Source of the DNA: Marinomonas rhizomae
Lineage (GTDB): Bacteria > Pseudomonadota > Gammaproteobacteria > Pseudomonadales > Marinomonadaceae
Assembly (NCBI RefSeq): GCF_024397855.1
Contig: NZ_CP073343.1
Coordinates: 3,038,001 to 3,102,000, forward strand
Reading direction: 5' to 3'
DNA length: 64,000 bases
A program made the position numbers and the translations under genes. Below are positions 26,358-35,584 of the stretch, piece by piece (within the stretch, counting starts at the first letter, position 1; each line of letters starts with the position of its first letter). Under the pieces are notes generated by a model. It worked only from the letters and a program-made list of their open reading frames with translations. It was not told the DNA's origin and did no database searches.

Positions 26358-26602
26358 TTATGGACTCCAAGAGGCCTTTCACAATGTCACGAGCATAACC
26401 AAGAAAAGATAAAACAGACGAAAAAGCAGATAACTACATGAATATAGTTATTAAGGCGACGCAGATAGCCGAGGCCGAGTTCATGATTTATCAATACACA
26501 TCTAAAGTCTGTTTTTAACAAAGTATTGGTGAGCGCTGTAGTCATGCAAAGGTCTTCCGAAATATAGCCATCTAAACCATGGCTATACTTCAGCGTAAGA
26601 AC

Positions 26603-27961
26603 TTACTTCGCTCGGTTAACAACCTTACGAACCGTGTTCTCTAACAACCCCTCCATACCAAACTCGACGCCCAATCCAGATGATTTATTACCACCAAAAG
26701 GGACGTGAGGTAGCACTTCTGCATGGTTATTTACCCATACCGTCCCTGAATCAAGCTGATCAACAACCCAATCTAGTTCAGCGCAAGGCTCACCCCACAC
26801 AGAGCCACCTAAAGCAAACTCTTCGTGAATAGCTTTTGACATAACCTCGTTAAGATCATCGTAAGGAATAACAGGAAGCACCGGACCAAATTGTTCATGA
26901 CAAACCACATCAATACTGTGCTGTGGGTCTTTAATAATGGTAGGCGCAATAAAATACCCATCTAAGCCAGACGGTAAATCTGCGGCAATAACCTCAGCCC
27001 CAGATTCACGTGCATCAGCAATCATAGCTTTCACCTTTTCATACTGATTTACGTTTTGCACAGGCCCAAAAGTCACGCCTTCTTGCGTACCATCACCAAC
27101 AACTTGCGCCGCGGCTATTTTTACTAAAGCATCGCATAAAGCTTCATATTTAGAACGGTGGACATAGAGGCGTTTTAAACAAGCGCATGTTTGCCCCATA
27201 TTGACAAAAGAAGTCATGAAAATCTTTTCGGCAATCTTCTCAACATTGGCATTTTCTAAAACAATCCCAGCATCATTACCACCCAGTTCCAGTGTTACCT
27301 TTTTCAGGTCACCGGCAACCAAAGAAGCAATACGCTTACCTACCGGTGTTGAACCAGTAAAGACCACTTTTTTAACATCAGGATGCGATACCAAAGGTTC
27401 GCCAACTTCTCTTTCACCGATAACACACTGTACTAAGTTTGGTATTGTGTGCTCATTAATAATATCGACTAAACGAAGTGTATTAATGGGCGTCAAAGAA
27501 GAAGGCTTAATCACCACGCTATTGCCCGCACGAAGGGCTGGCATGATATGCCAAATGGCAATCATTAAAGGCCAGTTCCAAGGCGTGATGGAGGCAACGA
27601 CACCAACGGGCATACGATGCACCTCAACACGACGCTCTTCACTGTCTTCCAGCACTTCTGGTTCGAGTGTTAAATCTGCGTTGTAGTGAGTCCATCCCAC
27701 AGCACCGCCCACTTCAAACTGAGCAAGAAACAATGGCTTTCCTTGCTCTGCTGTAATGATTGCAGCCAGCTCAGGCGCTGCCGCCTCAATGGCATTAGCA
27801 ACATTATGTAAGGCTGCTGTACGCTCTTCGTGAGATTTCGCACTCCACTGCTTAAAAGCAATCTTAGCGTTTTCAACAGCACTGTTTACGTCGTCTACTG
27901 TTGAAGTCTGAATCGACTTATAGGTTTGCTTAGTCGCAGGATTAATAATATCTAAAGCCAT
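26603..27961 (-). CDS. Aldehyde dehydrogenase in TTT operon 2
   Basis: 452 residues. ALDH motifs are complete: SITPWNWPL, the lysine in VVIKPSSLTP, FTGSTPVGK, the glutamate in TLELGGNDAG and the cysteine in NMGQTCACLKR. It lies between the binding-protein gene and the UspA gene on the same strand, so the imported compound probably becomes, or is, an aldehyde precursor. The substrate is not identifiable from sequence. Confidence 0.92.
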   Translation of the reverse strand: MALDIINPATKQTYKSIQTSTVDDVNSAVENAKIAFKQWSAKSHEERTAALHNVANAIEAAAPELAAIITAEQGKPLFLAQFEVGGAVGWTHYNADLTLEPEVLEDSEERRVEVHRMPVGVVASITPWNWPLMIAIWHIMPALRAGNSVVIKPSSLTPINTLRLVDIINEHTIPNLVQCVIGEREVGEPLVSHPDVKKVVFTGSTPVGKRIASLVAGDLKKVTLELGGNDAGIVLENANVEKIAEKIFMTSFVNMGQTCACLKRLYVHRSKYEALCDALVKIAAAQVVGDGTQEGVTFGPVQNVNQYEKVKAMIADARESGAEVIAADLPSGLDGYFIAPTIIKDPQHSIDVVCHEQFGPVLPVIPYDDLNEVMSKAIHEEFALGGSVWGEPCAELDWVVDQLDSGTVWVNNHAEVLPHVPFGGNKSSGLGVEFGMEGLLENTVRKVVNRAK

Positions 27962-28013
27962 GTTTCCACCATTCTTTTTATTTTGAGCAATACGATGTGC
28001 AAAAAATGAATAA

Positions 28014-28970
28014 CTATTTATTCTCAGCTACTAATTTTTTTGCATTTTCGAAGTCAAGTTCGATCAACTTTTGTGCGTTTTTCGAGTTTGTCCAGTACAC
28101 ACTCGCACCTGTATTCTCTTGCAATTTCAACACGTCAGGTGACTGAAGGGCCGTCTCGGCAATAGCCGCAATTTTGTCGATAATAGGTTGCGGAGTGCCT
28201 TTTTTCACAAACAAACCATTCCATAGGGTTTGAGAAATACCCGCTACTTCATTCAAAGTTGGTACATCTGGTAAAATAGACAGACGCTGGAATGTGAAAG
28301 AAGTTAAAACCTTCACATCTTTTGAATCCAAGCAAGGAAGAATTTGTTGTGTCGTTGTATTGATAACATCAGCATCGCCATTGGCTAATGCAGAACAATC
28401 TAATGCATCAAAGGCTGAATCGGAGGCAAATTTAAACCCTAATTTTTTCGCGGCTTGAAAAGTAACAGCCGTTGGCGTCGCTTCATAACCAAAGTGACCT
28501 AAAGACACATCGTGTGTTTTTGCATACTCAGCCAACTCCGGCAATGTGCTGTATGGCGCATCCGATTTAACGGCAAGAACAAATGGATAATCTAGAAAAA
28601 TCCCAACTGGAACAAACGCATCAGCAGGGTACGGAGCATTCCCGCCTACGACTTGGCTTGTTACTAGATCCACCACAAAAGAACCAATCACACTACCATC
28701 AGGACGAGATTGCGCCACTGTCGTTGCACCAAGTACACCACCGCCACCAGGCTTGTTAACCACAGTCGCTGGTACGCCAGTTTCTTTCGACATTTCTTCA
28801 GCAATAACGCGTGTCAAAACATCTTCCAAATCACCAGGAGGAAATGGAACGATGAATTTAACCGGTCGATTCGGGTAGTCTGCCGCGAATGTCACCGTAC
28901 TTGCCAATGAAGAAATAACTAAGGTTGAAGCGACCAGCGCTTTTAGAGCAAAAGATATTTGTTTTTTCAT
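28014..28970 (-). CDS. TctC/Bug-family periplasmic binding protein, TTT system 2
   Basis: 318 residues with a signal peptide ending near TVTFAADYPN. The mature protein has VKFIVPFPPGDLEDVLTRVI and VNKPGGGGVLGATTVAQ. The first ligand loop is PPGDLED rather than the usual PPGGxxD, a small departure that may alter ligand preference. It is probably the first gene of the operon that continues through aldehyde dehydrogenase, UspA, tctB and tctA. Confidence 0.9.
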   Translation of the reverse strand: MKKQISFALKALVASTLVISSLASTVTFAADYPNRPVKFIVPFPPGDLEDVLTRVIAEEMSKETGVPATVVNKPGGGGVLGATTVAQSRPDGSVIGSFVVDLVTSQVVGGNAPYPADAFVPVGIFLDYPFVLAVKSDAPYSTLPELAEYAKTHDVSLGHFGYEATPTAVTFQAAKKLGFKFASDSAFDALDCSALANGDADVINTTTQQILPCLDSKDVKVLTSFTFQRLSILPDVPTLNEVAGISQTLWNGLFVKKGTPQPIIDKIAAIAETALQSPDVLKLQENTGASVYWTNSKNAQKLIELDFENAKKLVAENK

Positions 28971-29035
28971 TTTTATCGTTCCTTTTTAGTAATACAGATC
29001 AAACCTACACCCTCAAGCAAGCGCCTTCTATGTCC

Positions 29036-29061
29036 CGATAGGGATATTTTTATCCCTATCG
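29036..29061. promoter_or_regulatory. Perfect 11-bp dyad upstream of tctC (system 2)
   Basis: CGATAGGGATA and TATCCCTATCG surround five T, 66 bases before the tctC start on the reverse strand. Position and symmetry suit an operator; a leader hairpin is the other option. Confidence 0.5.
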
Positions 29062-29155
29062 TTTAACAATTTAAGCTGGTCTTACATTGAAACGAGAACA
29101 ACTCAGCCTAGTCGTATATTCATTATTTTGTGACCTTGTTCTACCCCTAAATTAG

Positions 29156-29167
29156 TTAACATGTTCA
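29156..29167. promoter_or_regulatory. TTAACATGTTCA operator-like site
   Basis: One mismatch from the palindrome TTAACATGTTAA that also occurs at 33409 and 42652. It lies 176 bases before the start of the monooxygenase gene at 29343. Extended form AGTTAACATGTTCACT is itself almost symmetrical. Confidence 0.55.
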
Positions 29168-29342
29168 CTAATTTCAAGTGTTTTTTAATTATTTATTGCA
29201 CTTTTTATGAATCACTATAAAAGCCCTTTTTTCTTTTTTTCTAGAAAAGTCCTAAGTTTTGCCTGAAAAACACATTCCTTAAAAAACATCAAATATCAAT
29301 ACTGTAAAAACTCGATACAAAAAAAATAAGAGGACACATCAC

Positions 29343-30512
29343 ATGAAACGTCAAAATCCATTATTGGAAGAGCTAAAAAAAGCACTTCCTGAAATCGCTA
29401 GCAATGCAGACAAAGCGGAAGATCTTAGAAAAGTACCTACTGAAAATATTGAACTGCTCAAAAAAGTAGGATTACACAAAGCCTTTCTGCCTAAAGTCTA
29501 TGGTGGTTATGAGAACTCCTTACCAGAGTTTGGCGACTGTATTGCGGCACTTGCTGGGGCGTGCGCGAGTACGGCTTGGGCGTTTAGCTTACTTTGCACT
29601 CACAGCCATCAAATTGCCTTGTTTCCTAAACAGGCACAAGACGATGTTTGGCAAGACAATCCCGATATGTTGGCCAGTAGCAGCATTGCCCCTTTTGGCA
29701 AATATCAAGAAACCGATGGCGGTGTTATTTTTACGGGGGATATGCGCTGGAGCAGCGGCTGTGAACATGCCCAATGGGCGCTTTGCGGTTTTCTAAGAGA
29801 AAACAAAGAAGGTACAAAGGACCACTGCTTTGCACTGATTCCTGCGACTGACTACAGTATCGACGATGATTGGTATGCTGCCGCGATGAAAGGCAGCGGC
29901 ACTAAAACACTGGTCATACGTGACAAATTTGTACCAGAACACAGAATCCAAAAAGCCAAAGATATGATGGAAGGAAAGTCTGGCGGCTTTGGTTTATACC
30001 CAGATAGTAAGATTTTTTACGCCCCTTACCGACCTTACTTTGCATCTGGCTTCTCTGCGATCAGCTTAGGCATAGCAGAGCGCATGCTAGAAGCATTTAA
30101 AGAAGCAACTCAAGGTCGAATTCGTGCCTATACAGGCGCCAAAGTGGGTACTGCCACACCTGCGCTATTACGAATTGCTGAGTCCACCCATCAAGTCATG
30201 GCAGCTCGAGCTTTTTTGGAAAAAACATGGGATGAACACGCCGAATACGCTGAAGCTCATCAATATCCTGATCGAGCAAAATTAGCAGAATGGCGAACCA
30301 ACCAAGCTTATGTGGTGAAAATGTGTATTGATGCTGTAGATCGTTTATTCAGCAGCATGGGCGCAAGTCATTGGTATCTGGATAAAGAAGCACAACGCTT
30401 ATTCCGTGATAGCCATATCACTGGCGCCCACGCTTACACAGATTACGACGTTTGCGCGCAAATATTTGGGCGTGAATTGATGGGCCTAGAACCCGATCCA
30501 TCCCTACTTTAA
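29343..30512 (+). CDS. Two-component flavin-dependent monooxygenase, oxygenase component (HPAH C2/HsaA family)
   Basis: 389 residues with an acyl-CoA dehydrogenase fold used by group D flavin monooxygenases. Features include LPKVYGGYE near residue 50, ACASTAWAFSLLCTHSHQIA, and the flavin-loop region TGDMRWSSGCEHAQWALCG. The C-terminal region holds GAHAYTDYDVCAQIFGREL. These enzymes use reduced flavin from a partner reductase to hydroxylate phenolic acids such as 4-hydroxyphenylacetate. The reductase gene follows 133 bases later. The nearest functional guess is an HpaH/C2-type hydroxylase; HsaA-like (steroid) activity is less likely in this context. Confidence 0.85.
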   Translation: MKRQNPLLEELKKALPEIASNADKAEDLRKVPTENIELLKKVGLHKAFLPKVYGGYENSLPEFGDCIAALAGACASTAWAFSLLCTHSHQIALFPKQAQDDVWQDNPDMLASSSIAPFGKYQETDGGVIFTGDMRWSSGCEHAQWALCGFLRENKEGTKDHCFALIPATDYSIDDDWYAAAMKGSGTKTLVIRDKFVPEHRIQKAKDMMEGKSGGFGLYPDSKIFYAPYRPYFASGFSAISLGIAERMLEAFKEATQGRIRAYTGAKVGTATPALLRIAESTHQVMAARAFLEKTWDEHAEYAEAHQYPDRAKLAEWRTNQAYVVKMCIDAVDRLFSSMGASHWYLDKEAQRLFRDSHITGAHAYTDYDVCAQIFGRELMGLEPDPSLL

Positions 30513-30528
30513 GCCCTCATAAATCACC

Positions 30529-30609
30529 TTAAAGGGGGCAGATACCTTAAACACCAGACTGATGTTGAACTGATACTGGCATTATTTAAAAGGGATCTGC
30601 CCCCTTTAA
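30529..30609. repeat. Inverted-repeat element between oxygenase and reductase genes
   Basis: TTAAAGGGGGCAGAT (30529-30543) pairs with ATCTGCCCCCCTTTAA (30594-30609), with one unpaired C, and about 50 bases between the arms. Pairing extends weakly further inward (ACCTTAAA against TTTAAAAGG). Such GGGGGCAGAT hairpins resemble REP-type or small MITE-like repeats. It interrupts an otherwise co-directional gene pair. Confidence 0.65.
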
Positions 30610-30645
30610 AAACGAAATAAATACATAAGAATAAGAGAGAATATT

Positions 30646-31560
30646 ATGAGCTTCGACCCTAAAGAATTCCGCCGATGCCTTGGCAATTTTGCGACAGGCG
30701 TAACCGTTATTACCGCAAAATCCTCTGATGGAACGCAAGTTGGTGTAACGGCTAACAGTTTTAATTCTGTCTCCCTTGATCCGCCTCTTGTGCTATGGAG
30801 CATTGTTAAAACATCAAGCAGTTATGCTATTTTTGAAAATGCAGACCATTTTTCTGTCAATATTTTAGCGGCAGATCAAATTGATTTATCCAATAATTTC
30901 GCGAAACCAAGCGATGATAAATTTGCCAATATTAAGACACTAAATGGTGTCGGTGGTGCACCTCTATTGACAAACACAGCCGCTAATTTTCAATGCGAAA
31001 AATACCAAGTTGTCGACGGTGGTGATCATTGGATCATGATAGGCAAAGTCGTTGCGTTTGAAAACTTTGGCCGCGCGCCGTTACTTTACGTACAAGGCAG
31101 TTATGCTGGTGCGATTCCTTTTACAGGAGCTAAAACACCGGCTCAAAATGTCGCATCAGATAAAACACTGGCACGTTTGCATGACAGTGCTATTTATCTG
31201 ATGCACAAAGTGCTGCAAAAAGTCCAAGAGAACTACCTGCCAAAGCAGTCTGCAACAGGACTAAGCACCAGTGAAGCTCGATTGCTACTTGTCTTAAGTG
31301 ACACGGCTGGAATCACCATTGATGATTTAACTAACTTGGTAACTATTCCATCGGTTGATGTCATCGACGGTGTTGAAAGCCTAAAAGGCTTTGAGCTGAT
31401 TAACAGCGACCTTGAACTTACTAAAAAAGGCCAAGAGATGGCTGAGCGCTTGTGGGCGATATCAGACCAACAACAAGCCGATATCTTTGCCAACCTGAAA
31501 GAAGACGAATTAAACAGTTTTAAACTTCAGTTACATCAATTACTAAAACAGCTATCTTAA
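30646..31560 (+). CDS. Flavin reductase with C-terminal MarR-like domain (HPAH C1 type)
   Basis: 304 residues. Residues 1-160 form a flavin reductase domain (FRRCLGNFATGVTVIT, GVTANSFNSVSLDPPLVLWS, and LLYVQGSY near the end). Residues about 175-304 form a MarR-like winged helix (STSEARLLLVLSDTAGITID, SLKGFELINSDLELTKKG). The same two-part build is known for the C1 component of 4-hydroxyphenylacetate hydroxylase of Acinetobacter baumannii, where the MarR-like part inhibits the reductase until the substrate binds. It would feed reduced flavin to the 29343 product. The gene ends at a strong terminator. Confidence 0.88.
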   Translation: MSFDPKEFRRCLGNFATGVTVITAKSSDGTQVGVTANSFNSVSLDPPLVLWSIVKTSSSYAIFENADHFSVNILAADQIDLSNNFAKPSDDKFANIKTLNGVGGAPLLTNTAANFQCEKYQVVDGGDHWIMIGKVVAFENFGRAPLLYVQGSYAGAIPFTGAKTPAQNVASDKTLARLHDSAIYLMHKVLQKVQENYLPKQSATGLSTSEARLLLVLSDTAGITIDDLTNLVTIPSVDVIDGVESLKGFELINSDLELTKKGQEMAERLWAISDQQQADIFANLKEDELNSFKLQLHQLLKQLS

Positions 31561-31594
31561 TTAACAAGGGCTCATTGACCTTTAAGATAAAAGC

Positions 31595-31621
31595 AAAAAA
31601 ATCCCCTCGTGGGATTTTTTT
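31595..31621 (+). terminator. Rho-independent terminator after flavin reductase
   Basis: AAAAAATCCC and GGGATTTTTT pair around CTCGT-type bases, with a run of seven T. Confidence 0.85.
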
Positions 31622-31644
31622 ATGTATGTATAATATCTTCCTAA

Positions 31645-31656
31645 TTAACAAGTTAA
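31645..31656. promoter_or_regulatory. TTAACAAGTTAA operator-like site upstream of hpaR-like gene
   Basis: Single-base variant of TTAACATGTTAA, 190 bases before the MarR-family regulator start. It suggests autoregulation. Confidence 0.5.
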
Positions 31657-31845
31657 GTTATTGATTGCAGCAATGATCCCCACCCCACATGATTGCCTTT
31701 GCTATCTTAGTCGGTACACTTTTAGCAACCGTTACCCATAACAATAATAGAACCATGAAATAGCCACGGACCCATGCGCTAGCATTCTATTTAGAAAGCG
31801 CATTTGATACTTTAAGACAATATTTTTAGGAATGAATGAGATTAC

Positions 31846-32268
31846 ATGAAAAGATTAGAAGACTCCCTGACACTGCAATTATTAAGAGCACGTGAATCAT
31901 CCATGACTTTTTTTAGGCCTGTGCTCCAAAAAGCAGGCTTTACTGAGCAACAATGGCGAGTCTTACGTGTTTTAAATGATCATGAAGAATTAGAAGCAAA
32001 ACAACTGGCGCATTTGTGCTGTATTCTTAGCCCTAGTTTGACGCGCATTATTACGCGCTTTGAAGATGATGGTTTTATAAAACGCAAAAAATCCCCTACT
32101 GATCAGCGCATATCCTTGCTTTCGCTCACCTCTAAAGCCAACAAAGTTGTCAAAGAATTCCGCCCTGAAGTGGATGCGGCTTACCAACGGCTCAAAGACA
32201 AACTGGGAGAAGATAAGCTTAAAGAACTCAGTCGGTTATTGAGCGATATTATTGCTTTAGAGAGTTAA
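31846..32268 (+). CDS. MarR-family regulator, HpaR-like
   Basis: 140 residues, the length of HpaR. Strong resemblance to E. coli HpaR is seen in the opening SLTLQLLRARESSMTFFRPV, in LTEQQWRVLRVLNDH-type sequence (here FTEQQWRVLRVL) and in the wing region SPTDQRISLLSLTSKA. HpaR represses homoprotocatechuate (4-hydroxyphenylacetate) genes and is released by aromatic acids. It follows the two-component monooxygenase and has an operator-like site upstream. Probably the local repressor of the aromatic block. Confidence 0.85.
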   Translation: MKRLEDSLTLQLLRARESSMTFFRPVLQKAGFTEQQWRVLRVLNDHEELEAKQLAHLCCILSPSLTRIITRFEDDGFIKRKKSPTDQRISLLSLTSKANKVVKEFRPEVDAAYQRLKDKLGEDKLKELSRLLSDIIALES

Positions 32269-32316
32269 TATTTTTTATTCAGCATACGCTTATGGTGACA
32301 TAGATCTTCAATCGCA

Positions 32317-32347
32317 ATGAAATAGGCAATCTCTCAGCCTATTTCAT
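32317..32347. terminator. Bidirectional terminator between converging genes
   Basis: ATGAAATAGGC and GCCTATTTCAT form a perfect 11-bp stem with a 9-base loop between the convergent regulator and luciferase-like genes. T-richness is modest on both sides. Confidence 0.6.
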
Positions 32348-32373
32348 TTGCACTGCCTTTTGAGTGTTAAAGC

Positions 32374-33381
32374 TTACAAATTCTTCGATAATAATCGGTA
32401 ACTATCTAAACGATCCGCTTGACTATGTGTCACGGTAACAAGAGAAATTTCATCAGTGTTAAATGTCTCAGCCAGAGATTCCATTTCGGCCCAACACTGC
32501 TCTGATGTGCCTATCGTATAACTGGCCTCAATACGGTCAAACATAGCTTGATGAGAAACGGGCATGGCGTGATACCTATCTCGCACTTGAGCTGGTGTTA
32601 AAAAGTCTTCCCGCTCGCCGATTTGAGTAGCAAATTTACGATACACGGCGGTACCTGCCCGCAATTTTGCTTCCTCTTCTGTTTCTGCGCAAATACAAGC
32701 AATAGCCAACATCCTTTGTAATGCTCGCTCATGCCCTGCCTGTTGCCATGCTTTCTGATGAGCGTCAAAAATACGTGGATGACAGTTTTCAGAATCAATA
32801 AATCGTGCCAAAGCCAAATGATAGCCTAATTGCCCAGCCAACTCAGCACTGCCGCCACTTGATCCTAGCATCCATAAATCTGGTACATCTTGCACTTCGG
32901 GAATTACATGTATCGTGCTAAAAGGATGCCCCTCCTTAAAAGAACCATGAATAAAACTTTCTAGTAAATCCGCTTGTTCTGCATAAAACTGACCATTAGA
33001 GGCTTTATTAGGAAAAGCTAAAGCGGCCGATGTTATAGCGGAACCACCAGGAGCACGCCCAACACCAAGATCTATACGACCAGGAAAAAGTGATGCCAGC
33101 ATAGAAAAGCACTCAGCCACTTTTAACGGACTGTAATTAGACAGCATCACGCCACCGCTACCTATCTTCATTCGCTGCGTGATACTGGCCAAATGCGCGA
33201 CTAAAATTTCAGGGCAAGGATTTGCAAAGTGCACACTGTCATGATGTTCTGCTACCCAGTAACGGTGATAATTCAACTCATCACATAATTTTGCCAACTC
33301 GACCGTTAGTAAAGGGGCGTCACTTTTGCTATGGGAACCGTGGACTGGCGTTTGGTCCACAACCGATAATTTTATCTTCAT
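32374..33381 (-). CDS. Luciferase-like flavin-dependent oxidoreductase (LLM class)
   Basis: 335 residues, a single TIM-barrel luciferase-like domain of the MsnO8/YhbW kind. Opening KIKLSVVDQTPVH, then LNYHRYWVAEHHDSVHFANP, MKIGSGGVMLSNYSPLKVAE and FPGRIDLGVGRAPGGS are characteristic. It uses reduced FMN and oxygen; substrates of this subgroup are mostly unknown. The gene is divergent from the 33549 aromatic hydroxylase across a shared TTAACATGTTAA site, so they are probably co-regulated. Confidence 0.88.
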   Translation of the reverse strand: MKIKLSVVDQTPVHGSHSKSDAPLLTVELAKLCDELNYHRYWVAEHHDSVHFANPCPEILVAHLASITQRMKIGSGGVMLSNYSPLKVAECFSMLASLFPGRIDLGVGRAPGGSAITSAALAFPNKASNGQFYAEQADLLESFIHGSFKEGHPFSTIHVIPEVQDVPDLWMLGSSGGSAELAGQLGYHLALARFIDSENCHPRIFDAHQKAWQQAGHERALQRMLAIACICAETEEEAKLRAGTAVYRKFATQIGEREDFLTPAQVRDRYHAMPVSHQAMFDRIEASYTIGTSEQCWAEMESLAETFNTDEISLVTVTHSQADRLDSYRLLSKNL

Positions 33382-33408
33382 AGGTCGCTCTCATCATTAA
33401 GAATATAA

Positions 33409-33420
33409 TTAACATGTTAA
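33409..33420. promoter_or_regulatory. TTAACATGTTAA palindrome in a divergent promoter
   Basis: Perfect 12-base palindrome 28 bases before the luciferase-like gene start and 129 bases before the hydroxylase start. It is identical to the site at 42652. Confidence 0.65.
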
Positions 33421-33548
33421 CTTATTTATTCTGATTGATGAAGTTTCACTAAGCCCCCATTTTTAGATGACATGTCCCATTAGCTAATCCACGTACTCTT
33501 TACCTCATCAGTAAACGAACCAGCCAACTAATAAGAAAAAAGGATTAT

Positions 33549-35489
33549 ATGATGCAATATCACCTAAATGGTTTTAAGCCCGGTAACTATCAAGTTCCAG
33601 ATTCCGTACGACTACCTGCTGCTCCACCAGCTATTGTTGACTTGCCCAAAAAAGTCGATGTGTTAATTGTGGGCTGTGGCCCAGCAGGACTAGCCTTGGC
33701 AAGGCAACTGTCGGAGTTTTCTGATATTACAACTTGCATCGTTGAACTTAAGTCCGGCCCCTTATTATTTGGTCAGGCAGATGGTATATCTTGTCGCACA
33801 ATGGAAATCATGGAAGCATTTAATTGTAGCGAAATGCTAGTTAAGGAAACCTACCAGCTTAATAGAAATGCTTTCTGGGAGCCGGACGATAAGCAACCAG
33901 AGAACATAAAACGTACTCACAAAGTTCCTGACGCAAGAATTGGGCTCTCCGAATTTTCCCATGGGGTTGTAAATCAAGCTCGTCTACAAGATTTATTACT
34001 TGAAGGCATGGAAAATTCAATCACGAAACTTGTTCCCCATTACAATCGTCGGCTACTTGAGCTGCATGTTGACCCTAATCTTACTCAAGATTTGAATGCC
34101 CACCCTATTACGGCAAAATTCGCACGCAACGACATGTCACAATCAAGCAATGTCGAGACTATCCAAGCGCGATATGTCGTAGGTTGTGATGGTGCTAGAA
34201 GTGCTGTCCGTAAAAATCTATCAATAATGCTAGAAGGCGACTCAGCCAACAAAGCATGGGGAGTCATGGATGTTTTATTAGTGACAGACTTTCCCGATAT
34301 CAGAGTGAAGTGCTTTATCCAATCAAAAGAAAACGGCGCCGTAATGCTTGTTCCCCGTGAAGGTGGTTATCTAGTCAGACTATATGTAGAACTCGGCCTG
34401 TTGGAGAAAGATCAAAGAGCATCTCATCTTAACCTTACCATTGAAGATATTATTGAAAAAGCACAACTCATTATGACGCCTTATCAAATGGATGTTAAAG
34501 AGGTTGCTTGGTGGTCTATCTATGAGGTTGGTCAACGAGTAGCAGATCGCTTTGATGATACACCTGCTGATAATTCAGAAAGTTTGATCCCTCGTGCATT
34601 TGTTGCAGGTGACGCCTGCCATACACACAGTCCAAAAGGTGGATGGGGGCTAAATACCTCACTACCAGATACGTTCAATTTGGGGTGGAAGCTAGCAGCT
34701 GTTTTATTGGGTAAAAGTCTGCCTAAATTGCTACAAACATACTCTTCGGAAAGACAAAAAGTGGCGCAACAACTCATTAATGCAGATAAAAAAATGTCCA
34801 GTCTGGTGGCAACTCGACCTACTGCTAAGTCCGGTGTTATACAAGCCAAAACCAATACAGCTGATATTGAAAAATTCATTGCCAGACAAAACGGTTTTAT
34901 TGCCGGAACCTCCATTCAATATGATGCTTCATTTATCTGTACAGGGCACACGCATCAAGACTTGGCGACCGGATTTATCATAGGCCAACGTTTCCACTCA
35001 GCAACCGCCATTCGAGTTGCAGATGGTAGACGACAACATTTAGGACATCTGAATAAAGCAGATGGTCGCTGGCGTATTTTCATTTTTGGAAATCAACAAA
35101 ATCCAATGGATACCACTTCAGATTCGTACAAGCTTATAGATTTTCTAGATCGCTCTGAATCTTCTCCTGTCCGAAAATACACCTCAAGCAGTAGCGACAT
35201 TGACTCTGTCATTGATGTCTATGCTGTCTTTCAGCAACAAGATTTATCCATAGAAAATATGCCTAATTTCTTATGGCCAGCAAAAGGAAAATACGGGCTA
35301 AGGGATTACGAAAAGGTGTTCCATACAGAAGAAGGTAACGATATATTTGAACAACGCGGTATCAATCGCTCAAAAGGCTGTATGATTGTAGTACGTCCAG
35401 ACCAGCATATTGCGAATATATTACCTCTCAATGCGTTTGATGGATTAAGGGATTTCTTTGATGGTTTCATGATCCCAACACAGGTATAA
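33549..35489 (+). CDS. FAD-dependent aromatic hydroxylase, 3-hydroxybenzoate 4-monooxygenase (MobA)-like
   Basis: 646 residues; ATG 33552 is an equally good start, 7 bases after AGGA. The N-terminus MQYHLNGFKPGNY closely resembles MobA of Comamonas. FAD motifs are VDVLIVGCGPAGLALA, the DG motif in GCDGARSAVR and the GD motif in FVAGDACHTHSPKGGWGLN. The C-terminal 160 residues form the thioredoxin-like domain of the phenol-hydroxylase family. MobA converts 3-hydroxybenzoate to protocatechuate using NADPH. No ring-cleavage gene is in the window. Other phenolic substrates remain possible. Confidence 0.85.
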   Translation: MMQYHLNGFKPGNYQVPDSVRLPAAPPAIVDLPKKVDVLIVGCGPAGLALARQLSEFSDITTCIVELKSGPLLFGQADGISCRTMEIMEAFNCSEMLVKETYQLNRNAFWEPDDKQPENIKRTHKVPDARIGLSEFSHGVVNQARLQDLLLEGMENSITKLVPHYNRRLLELHVDPNLTQDLNAHPITAKFARNDMSQSSNVETIQARYVVGCDGARSAVRKNLSIMLEGDSANKAWGVMDVLLVTDFPDIRVKCFIQSKENGAVMLVPREGGYLVRLYVELGLLEKDQRASHLNLTIEDIIEKAQLIMTPYQMDVKEVAWWSIYEVGQRVADRFDDTPADNSESLIPRAFVAGDACHTHSPKGGWGLNTSLPDTFNLGWKLAAVLLGKSLPKLLQTYSSERQKVAQQLINADKKMSSLVATRPTAKSGVIQAKTNTADIEKFIARQNGFIAGTSIQYDASFICTGHTHQDLATGFIIGQRFHSATAIRVADGRRQHLGHLNKADGRWRIFIFGNQQNPMDTTSDSYKLIDFLDRSESSPVRKYTSSSSDIDSVIDVYAVFQQQDLSIENMPNFLWPAKGKYGLRDYEKVFHTEEGNDIFEQRGINRSKGCMIVVRPDQHIANILPLNAFDGLRDFFDGFMIPTQV

Positions 35490-35584
35490 ATACTCAAAAA
35501 GCGCCTCTTCAATAATAAATTGATAGAGGTGCATGCTTAACGAACAATGATGAAATGGCTACATGAGGCACGTCCAACGAGTAT

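Larger units (their letters stand above)
28971..29342. other. Divergent intergenic region between tctC and the monooxygenase gene
   Basis: 372 bases, AT-rich, holding two distinct dyad elements listed separately (29036-29061 and 29156-29167). No gene seen. Confidence 0.5.
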
